Assembly: GCF_031755915.1 (NCBI RefSeq)
Contig: NC_083386.1
Coordinates: forward strand, 6,141,501 to 6,205,500
Length of the DNA stretch: 64,000 bases
Reading direction: 5' to 3'
Source: Ziziphus jujuba
Taxonomy: Eukaryota; Streptophyta; Magnoliopsida; Rosales; Rhamnaceae
Part shown: positions 48,294-61,435 of the stretch, in pieces
How positions within the stretch are numbered: position 1 is the stretch's first letter
How the letters are laid out: every line of letters begins with the position of its first letter
Position numbers and translations under genes: made by a program
Notes under the pieces: model-generated
Seen by the model: only the letters and a program-made list of their open reading frames with translations
The model's database searches: none
Told to the model about the DNA's origin: nothing

Positions 48294-48771
48294 TTTTCCT
48301 ACTGGATATGTTTTAATTAATTATGACTTTTTTTTTTTCCTTTTCCCCCTATAAATAATATATAAAGGTAATGTAGGAGCTTATTTTGTATTTCTATATT
48401 GACTTACATATGTACAAGAAACATGAGAAAGACAAAGATGTTGAATTCACGAAAATCAGAAGAATTTCCCCAGCTTTGGCAGAAATGGATTCTCCTATGA
48501 GGGATTTCTTGTATAAGTTTAAACAATTTCACTTCTGTCTCTATTCTATCTCGTTAAAAAAAAAAAAAAAAAAAATTGCAAATCTATTTTCTGGGAATTC
48601 AGTGCTGATTAATCCTTATTACATGCATGCCTCACGTCAGCAATGCAAACTAGTCTGTGCATGTACAATAGAGAGAGCGAGAGAGAATAAGAACCACCAA
48701 CAGACAAACCTCATACAATGAGCATTATCAATAAATGTGACTAGGTGGTCTAATTGACTCTAATATGACCA
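48294..48771. other. Intergenic DNA between convergent CCaMK and the hAT-derived gene
   Basis: It holds the 3' UTRs of both genes and a poly-A run near 48557-48575. No gene is supported. Confidence 0.6.
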
Positions 48772-51594
48772 CTACGAATCATCATTTTCATCCATACCTC
48801 TTGCATCATCGCTACCCCGGTCATCTGTACTGTCATTAGAATCATCAGTACTCTTTGCACTATTACTTGGCAAAGTTTTCTCACAGGGAATTGTTACATC
48901 CATCCAGCTAAGATCTTCATTATCGTTAACTCCTGGGTCATCCAACCAGTCTACCATGTTGGCATCTGTAGCTTCTAAGCATATGGGATCCAGCATACCT
49001 CTTGAATATCTAGTTTTACTTGTTTCAGATCGTCTGCCCATATAAGAAAAACCAGGTTAAGATATGGTAAGCAAATTTGGTTCTGCAGAAAAACTGTGAT
49101 GTGAACATGTTTACAGCATCTTATGGTTACAAACTAAAGAAAAGGTGCCCTATCAGGACAGTATATCGATTAATTAACCAATGATAAATTAGTTGAATAT
49201 AAGTAGGAGTACTGACAAGACATTGACAAAAAGATAAATGTAATAAAACCAAACAATTTTTATCATCCTGTAGTCCAAAATTATTCTGATCAGAAATCAT
49301 CAATTTCTGTCATGAATAGAAATTTGAGGTGCATCAAACAAAAATTACCCTAATAAAGAATAATAGCACAAAAGCATTTTGTAATCTCTTCTCACTTGTA
49401 TTTAAATTGATTAGAAAAACTACATGAATACAACAATTTAAATGTAAGTAGAGATAATGCTTATAGCAAATAACTCACATCGTAAAAACACTAGTTTTCA
49501 AAAGTTAAGAGGACAAGAAAACCTACCTCTGTTGAAGATGTAAGTTGTAGTGAACAAATAAGAGGTCATTCAGCCGTTGGTGCTCCAGCCGGTTTTTCTT
49601 CTTTGAATGTGTACGTTCAAACATGCTCCAGCTCCTATCACATCGAATTATGTTGCAAGTTTGACTTAATATCCTTACAGCTAATCGTTGTAGATCAGGG
49701 TAATCTGCTGCATAAAGTGACCACCAAGTAGCTGGAAAACAAGACAGCACAAAGTTAACAATCATTATGAAATAGACCTGGAGCCCATGACAAAACAACT
49801 GAGAAGATTGTAACCTGGAGCTAATGATTCTCGACCACGTAAAGCAACAGGCCGACCAAAATCCCCCGCAGCTTCCTCATAGAATTTTATGTTACTTGTA
49901 ATTGTTACCTGGGCTGTTATGTTAGGCTCTAAGGTTTCAATACAATCAAGAAAGCCCTTCTGGATAACTTTGTTGGTAGAGAAACTAGGGTTATAAAATA
50001 TGGATGGGTTGAGATAGTATGCAGCTGCATGAAGTGGGCTATGAAACTCTGCCTTCCAAATATCATCAATTACCTTCAAATAAGGCAAGTACTTTGATTC
50101 CTTATTGTTAAATGCTACAATGATACTTTTCTTTGCCTTTTCCATTGCATTATACATATATCCAATGAAGGGCTTGTCCTCACCGTCTAAAAGATGTAAA
50201 ACAGAAAGTAGGGGCTTTGTCACCTTTGCAGTTTGATCACATAGTGACCAAAAATGTTCATCCACAATAATCTCTGACACCTCAAGTCCAGCCCTTTGTT
50301 TGGAGAAAGCTGATTGCATCCAAGTAGCACCAGTAAATATTTGATGGAGCTGATCCTTCAAAGATACAATGTTTTGCAGTGTTAGAAAGATGGAAGCGAA
50401 CCTTGTAGGTGCAAGTTTGACTATATCCCTTCCACCTGTTTTTTTCCTTATTAGATTAAGGAGCCATGCGTTGTTGTAGATAAACTGAGTTATCCTTTTT
50501 GCCTTTGCCAGAACCCCTTTTACTTCATCTAGTTTTCCAATTTCCTCAAGCACTAAGTCAATACAATGTATTCCACATGTACTGCAGAAAAAGGTTTTGT
50601 ATTTATCCATTAAGAGTTTTCTTGCAGCTTTATAACTGGGTGTGGAATCTGTGACAAAATTGACAATATTCTTAGGCCCAACTGCTTGAACAATACCATC
50701 AAATAAATCAAGAAGTGTATTTGGACAATTTGAGATGTCTGATGCATCGACAGATTTGAGGAACAAAGTACCCTTAGGACAATAAACAAAAAAGTTTATG
50801 ACTGTACGGCCAGTTTTATCCATCCACCTATCAACCATGACTGAACACCCAGTCACCTCCCAAGATTTTCTCAGCTCCTCACCATATTCACCAACATCCT
50901 GAACGCTTCTGTTCAACAATTTGCCCCTCAAAGAATGATAAGAAGGCATCCTATAGCCAGGACCTACAGTAGCAATTGCATCAGCCATCTCTTGGAAATA
51001 ATGTGAATTTGCAGCAGTGAATGGTATGCCAGCTTCGTACATAAATCTTGCAACAGCCATATCAGCTTGATCTATGATCTCTTGAGAAGCAAAACTCTGA
51101 AACAATGGTTGAGTGACAATCGGTGTAGCTGTTGGAAAGCATTGCTTCTTTTGCCTCTTTGTTCGACTGGAAATTCCTTCCACAACCTCTTTTCCCCTTC
51201 TCTTCCCAGAACCTTGTGTGAGAGATGTCTTCTGAATTCGGACGACATCATCATTATCATCATGGTCATCTTCTTCTTCTCTACATTGCATGTAGGATGC
51301 AGACTTCTTGCAATGCTTCAGTCCTTTCTGCTTTTTCAGCTTTTCTAATACTTTAAAGCCTAAATGTTGCTGAATCTGCACTTTTACTTCTTCAGGTACT
51401 TCCTCACATGGAGCTACATTCCCCCTTTCTCCTGCTAAATGTTGCTTCAGTCTAGAAATCCCACCTCCAAGCATTACCTTGTGGCAGTATTTGCATTTAA
51501 TCTTTTGGCGGCCCCCATTTACCATAATACCATGGGCCCAACCAGGATCAGAAGCACGAGGAGGCACCAAACCCTGATGAGAATGCTCAGTCAA
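48772..51594 (-). CDS. hAT transposase-derived protein (BED zinc finger, DUF659, hAT dimerisation)
   Basis: Three exons join in frame (49815-51594, 49527-49731, 48772-49033), giving 748 aa without interruption. An N-terminal BED zinc finger (C34, C37, H52, C63 region) precedes a basic, acidic-patched linker. A DUF659/RNase H-like core follows: GCSVMVDRW near 255, NFVTDSTPSYKAA and CSTCGIHCIDLVLEEI. The hAT C-terminal dimerisation motif is in exon 2 (A-T-W-W-S-L-Y-A-A-D-Y-P-D-L-Q-R-L-A). The C-terminus is an Asp/Ser-rich tail. Intact frame, conserved-looking introns and no terminal inverted repeats around it argue for a retained host gene, like the Arabidopsis hAT-superfamily single-copy genes. 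Molecular function is unknown; DNA binding is likely from the BED finger. Confidence 0.88.
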
Positions 51595-53206
51595 AAACGT
51601 AAAAATGCAAACACATGTAAAAGAGAAAAAGAAAAAGAAGATACGAAATCATGTCATAATGATGAGAGGTATTTCAATTATAGATGATTTATTATAATAT
51701 ATGTCATATAAGGCACACTTGAAAAACTATGCATTGACATATACCGCTTACTTGATTATCCTTGAATTGCATTGCTCGAAAAATATCCAAAAAACTCCTA
51801 AATCCCCACCATGTGCTGTTAGTACACTGGTTTTGAGTAGCCAAAATACAAAAGATAAGAAATAAGCATCAACGGCAATAACGAAGAAAAAAATAAACAT
51901 AAGCACAAAGATAATAAGAACTTGACCATCATGTTAAAGACAATAAATTTTGGAAACTGTACTTGGCAGGTGGAACTTTTGAGTTGCATTTTAGAGAACA
52001 ATGTAGGAGACTGGAAATTTGGATTGCATTCAGAACTTGAAGAAAAATGTATAAGCCGCATATATATACACAGGAAACCAAAAATCCACCACCCTGTTAA
52101 TAACAGAGATAGCCCTTTACCCAAACACACTTAACAATACACAATATACAAATGCATCTTCTCCCTTTTCTTGTAAAATTCTACTATTTTCTTTCTCTCC
52201 AAACAATCAATATCACTGCTTTTTCTAACAGGCCAGAGAAACAAAAATTCATAACGGTTCTAGTCTCAATTAACTAACCAACAAAATGAATAAAATAAAA
52301 TAAGAAAAAAACACACTTTTCAATCGTCTCGTTGAAACCCAATTTTCAATTTCATTTTCTATCACATAGAAATGGGTTTTCCATTTGACAAGCGAAACAG
52401 CAAGCCTCACCTGAAATTTTCCGAATGTCGATATCTATCACCTCCCGAAATATCGGTGTCTCAGGCTAAAAGATTCGCATCCAAAAACAAACAACAAAAG
52501 CAGAGATCAAGAAAGATTGGAAGCGAAACCCGAAAAAAAATGAAAAAGGGATCCGATTTTTCAAAGTTTTTCGGGGACCGAAGAGCAAAACTAGCGAGGA
52601 CCGAAACTTTGAAAGGAAAGAAAGAAAAAAAAAAAAAAAAAAAAAAAAGAGCGTATCGGAAATATCGTCTTAAAAAAATGACGGCGCGAAATAATCGTAT
52701 GGCCACGGTGGAAGAGTTTCGCTCGCGTCTTAATTATCGTACCGTTTCGTTTCGTCTCACTCTCGCACGTGTGAGTTAGCATCGCTTTTTATTTTTTTAT
52801 TTATTTTAATTAATATTTTTGCAATTTTCAAAAACTAAATTAATAAAGTCTAATATATAATTCACGTAATACAAAATTTTCATTCTGCTATATTTTCTTG
52901 TGGACGATTTATTCTGCTTTATTTGAAATTTATAAAGTTAAATTTTTTTTTTCTAAATACATAAATTGTTTTCATTGTTTTTTTAAATAATTGAAAATCG
53001 AACCAATTTATAATATCAGATTCATAAAAAAAAAAGATTAAAAAAAAAAAGCAGGCAAAATTTTCTTTTATTTATTTATTGGAAAGAAAAAGCCGTACAA
53101 AAAAAATAAAAAATCCTAATTGGGTTAAAAAAAAAAATTCGAAATATAATTGTCATTTCGTTTTAGCGTTCGAAAAATTTTCCTTCCTGGTCTCTTTCCC
53201 GCATCC
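51595..53206. other. Divergent intergenic region between the hAT-derived gene and SERRATE
   Basis: It contains leaders and promoters for both directions. A 135-codon plus-strand frame (52372-52779) is Lys/Arg/Ser-rich with a poly-Lys run and looks like antisense of the leader of the minus-strand gene, not a gene. Poly-A/T tracts lie at 52626-52649 and 53028-53050. Confidence 0.5.
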
Positions 53207-56200
53207 ATGGCGCAAGTCATGAACGCGGCCGCCGATTCTCTCACCAAATCCCCTCCGGCCTCCAGTGCCGGAGCCACCATAACTGCCGGAGACGATGACC
53301 TTCCGCCGCCGGCGCCTCCACCTCATTCTCACACCTTGTCGCGTAGAAGGGAGAGAGAACCTAGAGGAGACAGGAGAGACGACAACAGGGACTTCGATCG
53401 TCCCCCGAACCGCCGCGATTACGGCGACCGGAACTCACCCCTGCAGCCGCCGATGAGGGATAGGGAATACAAGCGCCGCCGGAGCCCTAGCTCTCCTCCG
53501 TATCGTGACCGCCGGTATTCTCCATCGTATTTCAAGCGGTCCAGACGTGGTAGTCCTCGCGGTGGTTATGGACACGATGATAGGTCGGACAGTGATTTTG
53601 CTTTTCTTATGTATTCAGTTTTTCTGTAGCTATTAACGGTTTGTTAGTGGAAATTTGTTTAGCTTTTAACATTGGCTTTTTCCATTTCGTATTTGGATAT
53701 ATTGGGATAACTGTTTAGTTAGGGTTTCAATGTTCAATATGCTGTATTTGTAGAAAGGAAATATGCTGAAATTTGGGGCTGTGGGTTGCTTCTTTGATAT
53801 AAGATTTTGCATGACAACTTCCAGGATCCAACAGCTTAGAATATTCTGCTTGCTTTTGAGTTTTGACCACTTTTATGGTGAAATTTTAGCAATTCTTCCA
53901 GAAACAGTGAATACTAGTGCGAGTTTACTATACCCTGTTATCTGATCTTCTTTCCATAGATGTAGATGTCCTGTGCCCTGCCTCCCGTAGAAACAAAGAT
54001 AAAGGAAAAAAAGAGTCTGAAATAATTGTAAGAATGTTGGAAATCCTGGCTTCTTGGAAGTTTTTGGTTTTTGTTTTTGTTTTTTTTTTTTTTTTCAGTT
54101 GTTATTTATTTGGGTGTTTCAGTTTTTATGGTAGTATGTTACACATGAATCCGATATCTTTACATGACATCCAATTTCCGATTGAAGTTTAAAATCCTGT
54201 TGATGGTATTGCAGGTTTGGCTACGACCATAATAGTGGATATGAGCGCGGGTTGGGGGGAAGGCTTAGTTATGCTGATGAGAAGTCGCACAGTGGTCGTT
54301 TTATTAACCGTCCACTTGGTGGCTATCAACATGGACCTCCAGGTATCTAAATTGTGTTTTTGGTTACATGCTTTGATTTTTTTGACTTTCTTGCATGTGG
54401 ATTATTGAGCATGGGTGAGTCTATATGATATATTTTGTATGAGTGAACTCATGATTATGACCTTGACTTCCTATGAACATTTATTTACTAGTCTGATGCT
54501 CAATTGGAACTCCTTTGAGGCTGCTATATTCATATCATAGATTGCTGGAGTTTGCATGTGGGACTTCTACCACCTCTTTTATTGTTATGGGAGTGCAGCT
54601 GATATTTGCTGTATCCGATCATTGTCTTTTTATATGACATCCTAGAAGCTTGAAATTTCATTATGTTATTGGATTTGGTGGATTGGCTTGTAATGGTGAT
54701 TGCACAATCCTCAATGAGCTACATGATATGACATTGTCCTTTGTTGTTCTCTGTAAATGTAATATGTTTTTATGTTTGCTGGCCTGGGACTCTGTTTTTA
54801 GTCTGTATTCTTCGTTTGGAGTTATTTGTTGGCAGAATTAGAATCAAATCGTGGGGGTTATGCTGATACATCCAACAAAGGGAGTGCACAAAGGTTAGCA
54901 TTTAACTATTCTTGAATTTTTGCTATCATTAAAAGTAATTGTACTTGCCATCATTATGGGAGTACAAGGAGGAGCGAGGATACATAACTTTACTTGGTGT
55001 TATACTGTATGTGATATCTCATAAATTTGTCTTAATATATGTGCCTCCATGTCCTTTTATGTTGATACTTGATATATCTGTGGACTTTAGTTAAGAATTA
55101 GAAATCTGCATGCCATTACTAATCTTGTAGTCTTTAGGATTTTGTGAAGTTGTAACAAGAGGCTTGAGGTTGCAGAAAAAAAAGTCTAATGCATTTAACA
55201 AATTATGAGATGAAAATTGAAGATTTTGATGGCTAAATGTTATTATTATTATTATTTTTTAATTATATATATATATATATATTTCCTTTCTGGAGGGTGA
55301 TAGATATTGAAATTCATGCTAGCTAGAAATAGTAATCATACCTGTAATGCCAGCTAGAAATAGTAATCGTAAAGATTGGGTGCATGGGAGAACATGTTTT
55401 AAATCTTTCGAATGAAGGCTAATACTATACAGCTGCATCTTCGTAGTGAATTACTGTTACAGTGATAGCATCGTGGAAGACCTTTAAGTTTTATTATGGC
55501 TCTAAGATTTATGTTTGCAAAATTTATGGAATGTAGAGTCCACCTTTTTCTTTGAGGAGGTTCTTTTGTTGGACTTGAAATAATTGGGCTGGTTCTTTTC
55601 ATCTATCTTTAGATTTTGCCTCTGTTTTACATGTTTATGTTTGTTCTTCTTTTCTATATGCAGCTTGTGTACTTGTGTGGTTTCCTATTGGCATACCTTT
55701 TGTATAACTTATAACTTGTTTATCCATTTTTTTATATATCACTTGGCAATGATGAGTAGAACCAGTTTTAAATAATCATTTATTTGCTCATATATGTTTT
55801 GTTTGAGTTGTTTTCTTATGATTGTGGAAAAGTACAAAAAAGGCTAAGAGTTGATTTCGAGATATTCCCCCCCCCCCCCCCCCCCCCCCCCCCTCCCCCT
55901 CTTGCCCTTTTTGTGATAGTCTATTAGGGAGGATTGGTATATCAATATAATGGAACCGTAAACTGTTTCAGAGAAGGCTTGATGTCTTATAAGCAATTCA
56001 TTCAGGAGCTTGAAGATGACATACTACCTGCAGAAGCCGAGCGTAGGTATGTTTCAATATTCAGACAAGGGAGAGAGAGAGAGAGAGAGAGAGTTAGTGA
56101 GTGATTATATCTATAGACTTCTGCTTGGCATGATTGATTATATTATTGAGATATGATAAAGTCAAATGATTTTACAGGTATCAGGAGTACAGATCAGAGT

Positions 56201-58991
56201 ACATTTCCACTCAGAAGCGTGCTTTCTTCAATGCTCATAAGGATGAGGAATGGTACATCATCTAGTTATGTTAATTTGGTTGTTTCCTTCTTGGGTTTTT
56301 CTTTGTTCTTTCAGCTCTCTAATCTTGACTTCTATGTCGATGAAGGTTGAAAAATAAATATCATCCGACAAATTTACTTGCAGTCATTGATAGGTGAGTT
56401 CTATTTTTGAAGATTGATAAAACTTGACATCATCATCGTTGTTGTTTTCCTCATTGTTAATCATTATTATTATTATCATGGTTACAATGACTATATTGTT
56501 ATTATCATTATTATTAGTACTTAAATATGGTGTTAAATCATTAGCTTTATAATATGACTTAACTCATTTTAGAATTTAATCAGTCTGCAACACATATTGT
56601 TGTTCATTTGGTGCATGATCTTTACAGGAGAAATGAGCATGCGCGGCAGGTTGCAAAGAATTTTTTACTTGACCTGCAGAGTGGAACATTGGACTTGTAT
56701 GGATTTTATCGTCTCTATCTCTCTTGTCTTTCTCTCTCTCAAATTTGATGCAATGCAAATAATCACAATTTTGTAATGTAGGACTCCCAGTGCCACTGCA
56801 CCATCCTTAAGCAAGTCAGGGCAGGCTAGTGAGCCAAACTCTGATGCTGAAGCAGACATTGGTGGCAAACGAAGGCAGCATGGTAAAGGTCGAGTCGAAG
56901 AAAGTGATTTTTCATCTGCGCTAAAGGTTCACCCAGTCAGTTCTGAGCCTAGACGAATACAAGCCGATATTGAACAAGCTCATGCACTTGTACGCAAACT
57001 TGACATTGAGAAAGGGATTGAAGACAATGTTTTGTGTAGCGTTGATTACAGCAAGATGGATAACGATAAATCTCGTGGTGGATCTGTGGGTCCAATTGTG
57101 ATTATACGTGGTTTAACATCTGTAAAGGGCCTAGAGGGAATTGAACTTCTGGACACTCTTCTTACATATCTCTGGCGCGTCCATGGTGTAAATTACTATG
57201 GCATGATTGAAAGTAGTGAACCCAAAGGTTTTAGACATGTGAGGCCTGATGGAAAGAATCATGGAGAAACCAAGGAATCTGGGGCTGAGTGGGAAAAGAA
57301 ATTTGATTCATTTTGGCAAGAGAGGTTGAGGGGTCAGGATCCTTTGGAAGCTATGACTGCCAAGGAGAAAATAGATGCAGCAGCTGTTGAAGGTTTAGAT
57401 CCGTATGTTAGGAAAATAAGGGATGAAAAGTATGGATGGAAGTATGGTTGTGGAGCCAAGGGTTGTACAAAACTTTTCCATGCTGCTGAATTTGTGCATA
57501 AACATTTGAAGCTAAAACACCCAGAACTTGTGATGGAGCTTACTTCAAAAGTGCGTGAAGATCTTTATTTCCATAACTACATGAGGTAACTTCACATTTG
57601 TTTGTTCAATGGAACTGTTAGCATAAATTTTGTATTGATTGGTAACTACCTGGATATCTTTTCAGTGATCCTGATGCTCCTGGTGGAACACCTATCATGC
57701 AGCAGCAACCTCAGGTAATATTCCTTTACTAGTCCAGTCTGTTGAGTTGCTAAGGCATATAGATAACCCGAAATTATCTTTGTAATAGTTATTTAAAAAA
57801 CTAATCCCTCCCATCCTGTCACTTCACTCTATCTCCTAACTCGAGGAGCATCTGCATTTACATTAAATGTCCACTTCGTCTGATTGTACAGTTGTCAATT
57901 GAATATGGCATTCTATAGTTTGGTAATTGTTGTTCAAACCCATGAAAGAAGTTTGGTAATGAAAATACAGTATGAAAGTTGGACATGTGCCACTTCCAAG
58001 GTCAACTTCCTAGTCCATGTAAGATAGAAAATATCTTTATCCCTAGCTTAAAATGAAAGAACAAGAATATGAGTTACCTTTGAGACTTTTGGTAATTGTA
58101 GAATTTTGTCAATTTTGCACTTCACAAATGTGATCGTTTTTGCGCTTCAACTTTTTCTTGGGGTGCTAGGATTGTGCTTAGCATACTTCTGTTATTCACG
58201 ATGTGGTTTCTTTATCTCTTGAATCACTTTGCATATGCTAGATGGTTTCTTTCATGATCTTGCAGAAGGACAAGCCACAGAGGCGTAGGTTAGGTTTGGA
58301 AGGTCGGTTGAGAGATGATCGTGGCAACCGGAGAGATCATGAATGGATTGACAGAATTAATGATGGAGACAGGATGATTAATCTCGAGAATTCTCCCTCC
58401 CGTGATCTTCAGTTGAAATCTGGTGGCTTAGATGGAGGGAATCATGATGTATCTATGCATGATGTATATGGTGGGCAAGGTGTGGGTGGTGTTCCCCCTT
58501 TTGCATCAGATATGGCCCCTCCTCCAGTATTGATGCCTGTACCTGGTGCAGGGTTGGTGTTTTTTTGCCTTTTTTTTGTTGAAAATAATGCTTTCTGTTG
58601 ATATCTTGAGCTTATTTAAGTTCACAGTTTAATTGTAGCATTTGCACATTTTAAAACCTCTAGGCCTTTGGGACCCTTTGTTCCTGCTCCACCTGAAGTT
58701 GCAATGCAGATGTTAAGGGACCAGGGGGGGCCTTCCCCCTATGATGGTGGTGGTAGAAAAATGCGGTCTGGTCCTAATATAGGTGGGCCGACACCAATTC
58801 TTGCTGTCCCTCCAGCTTTTAGGCAAGATCCTCGAAGAATGCGAAGGTAAGTGATGTATAGGTCTTAGTTTATTATGCTATTTTTGCTTTCTGGAGTGTG
58901 TTTGACACTCTGTTTCTCATGGTGGTACAGTTATCAAGATCTAGATGCCCCAGAAGATGAAGTCACTGTAATAGACTATCGAAGTTTGTAG
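53207..58991 (+). CDS. SE: SERRATE (ARS2-type zinc-finger RNA-processing factor)
   Basis: It partners with DCL1 and HYL1 in microRNA processing and with the cap-binding complex in splicing. Twelve exons join in phase: 53207-53583, 54215-54342, 54836-54893, 55972-56046, 56178-56252, 56346-56393, 56628-56696, 56782-57585, 57666-57714, 58266-58552, 58664-58846 and 58931-58991, giving 737 aa. The N-terminus is Pro/Arg-rich with RS/RD dipeptides. The middle is the helical ARS2 core (MSYKQFIQELEDDILPAEAE, YQEYRSEYISTQKRAFFNAH). The single C2H2 zinc finger lies at about 500-523 (C-G-A-K-G-C ... H-K-H-L-K-L-K-H). The C-terminus is Arg/Gly- then Pro-rich and ends D-E-V-T-V-I-D-Y-R-S-L. The length is close to that of Arabidopsis SE. 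All splice junctions are canonical GT-AG. Confidence 0.96.
55867..55893. repeat. Poly-C homopolymer in a SERRATE intron
   Basis: About 27 consecutive C are followed by TCCCCCT. The run lies in the intron before exon 4. Runs this long are prone to length error in sequencing and assembly. Confidence 0.85.
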
Positions 58992-60885
58992 GTTTCACTG
59001 GTTTTGGTAAATGCAGTGATCATACAGGATTTGGTAACGAAGGAAAAGCTTGATCTGCATCTTTATTTTCAACTTGTCCAAGCTAAGAGAATGTGGTGTA
59101 AAGATCACGACTTCTGCATGCGGCTTTTTGTTTGTTTTGTTTGTTTTTTCCTTTTCCATTAGAGGTGGCTTTAGCTTGTTTAGAACTTTCAAATTCTGTA
59201 TCAGGGGTACTTAAGGCGGTTGACATGCTGTATCATATTGTAAGATAGTAGTTCTCCAAAAAACAATCTAGGACCGTATGACAAGGGAAATAAAAATGAT
59301 GTTTCGTTACCCGTTTTAGACACTGGCTGAGTTGCTGATTTTAGTTTGTCTGATATAGAAGCCTTGAGGATTGAATTTAGACTGTTCTGAAGAAGGGTTG
59401 ATTTCCCAAATTTTAAGCGTAGAGATGGGGCTTATTTTTTCAACTTTGTTTAGGGAAAGTGGTGGTTCTCTGTCTCTCCCTCTCATGAATGGTAAATGGC
59501 ATTATATAGAACGAAATTTGGATAATATTTACAAGGGAAAGAGACAAGTTCCTTCACCAACAAACCTAAGGACATTTTTCATAAGAATGTCTAAGATGAG
59601 TTGAGGCAAACTTAATGAAGAAATTGACTTTTTTCCTTTTTGGAGTTTTTAGCAACAAATCCATTAAATTACTGTAGTCTTTGGTGTATAGATTTATTGG
59701 TTTATTTTTTTTGAATGAAAAAATATTACAATAAAAATATGAAAAAATTATGTATAGTAATATAATATTATAATTACAAAGGTTAAAAGCTTTATGTTTT
59801 TCTTACCTAAAAGTTTGGGCTATCATTAAGAAAAGACTCTCAAATTGAAGTCAAATAGTGTTTTATTTATTTATTTTTTAGATTTTTTCGTTTCAAATAA
59901 ATCTATTGGTTATGCTATCAATACTAAAATGCTCTAATCAATAAAATATGAAAACTAACAATATAACTTGGATGGGCAAAAATCACAAAACTTCACTATT
60001 GTATTACATACAATTTATAAATAACCTCTCAAACTATATATATAACAAATAACTCGTAATTAAAAAAAAAATTATTACCATAGTTTTTTGAAGAACAGTC
60101 CTATTGGATATAATATCCATTATATCACACTACATAAATATTTTACATTGAATTGATAAATAATATTATAATTAACTAAAAAGTTGAAAAAAAAAAAATT
60201 TTACAACATTTTTGCTTACAATTTTAAATTACCAAAATATATTTTAAAAAAAGGATTATAAAAAAAAAACTAATAAATATAAATTAAAATTAACGAGTTT
60301 AAATTTTTTTATGCATTTATTTTAAATTTTTTACTATACCATAGATAAAGAAACGATTTTTTTTTTTTTTAACTAAAAACTATAATACATTTAACATAAA
60401 TTTGTAACCTGTTTTTAGGTTATTTTTATGATTATTGGGTTATTTGTCAATAGAGTTTTGTGTTTTTTAGCTTTGGAAATAATATATATTAATTTTCTTA
60501 TATAAAATCTTGGATAAATTTTCGATAGGAACATTCGGTAATCAAGTTTGGCTACTCGTATAAACAAAAATATATGCATAATCAAATTTGATTACTCGTT
60601 GTTTAGACAAATTTATCTAATATTCCTAAATCAGAGAGGATTATTATCTATTTACGCGCGCGCGCGCGCGCGCACACACACACACCAGAAAAGTCTCCCG
60701 TCAAGGCATTTTAATAGTTTTTCTATTAGAATTTTACATCACAATCCTTTAATTATTTCGAATGTTAAGATAGAATTTTTTTTAAAAAAATTTAAATAAA
60801 TTTAGATAAAGTTAATTTTGTCTATTTATTAAATAACCAAGAGTTCTTAAATCAATGAAAAAGTTAATAATAAAAATTCTAAGGG

Positions 60886-60922
<37 letters not shown>

Positions 60923-61314
60923 CAAATTAAAGTTAAATTTTAGAATTAAAAAAAGAAAAGAAAAGGAAAAAAGCTGAGGCGGTGGGTGGAGTCGGTGGAC
61001 CGATAATAAGGTTTTTTTTTTTTTTTTTTTTGGGTAATTGATAATAAGGTTTCTGCTTTCTACTTTTATATATAAATATTTTAAGTCTTTTAAATATTAT
61101 ATTTTTGCCAACAAAAGTTCTTATTTTATATTATAATTTGAATATAATATAATCTTTTTGAATATAAATATTTTGTTCCTATTAGTGAGAGGCACCGCTT
61201 TCTTTAGCATAATGCTATTTATACTCACATGTGTATGGCTGCTATTGTAGATAAAACTGGGCACTACAGTGGACGACAACTTCCATATCCATTAGAATTT
61301 CATAATTTGCAGGC
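58992..61314. other. AT-rich intergenic region downstream of SERRATE
   Basis: It holds the SERRATE 3' UTR, then very AT-rich DNA with a compound (CG)9(CA)6 microsatellite at 60655-60684, a (TA)n run near 60893-60919 and poly-T at 61013-61031. No gene is supported. Confidence 0.55.
60655..60684. repeat. Compound microsatellite (CG)9(CA)6
   Basis: Alternating CG then CA dinucleotides lie in otherwise very AT-rich DNA. Alternating purine-pyrimidine DNA of this kind can adopt Z-form. Confidence 0.9.
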
Positions 61315-61347
61315 CAGGGCCGTCTCAAGCAATTTTGAGGCCCTAGG
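61315..61347. mobile_element. Terminal inverted repeat of the hAT element (one end)
   Basis: The sequence begins CAGGGCCGTCTCAAGC and continues into GAGGCCCTAG, the usual form of hAT ends (CAGGG...). The preceding bases (ttgcaggc, 61307-61314) are the candidate 8-bp target duplication. The partner end is beyond 64000, so neither the second terminus nor the duplication can be checked. Confidence 0.7.
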
Positions 61348-61435
61348 CAGAGAAAAATATTTGGGGTTTTAATATTTTTTTAAAAAAAAATTAAATATTA
61401 GTTTTTAAAAAGTAGATTCTTATATAAAATTTAAT

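Noticed and set aside
52372..52779. 135-codon plus-strand frame upstream of SERRATE
   Set aside because: It is Lys/Arg/Ser-rich with a poly-Lys run from a poly-A tract, and has no family resemblance. It lies where the leader of the minus-strand hAT-derived gene is expected.
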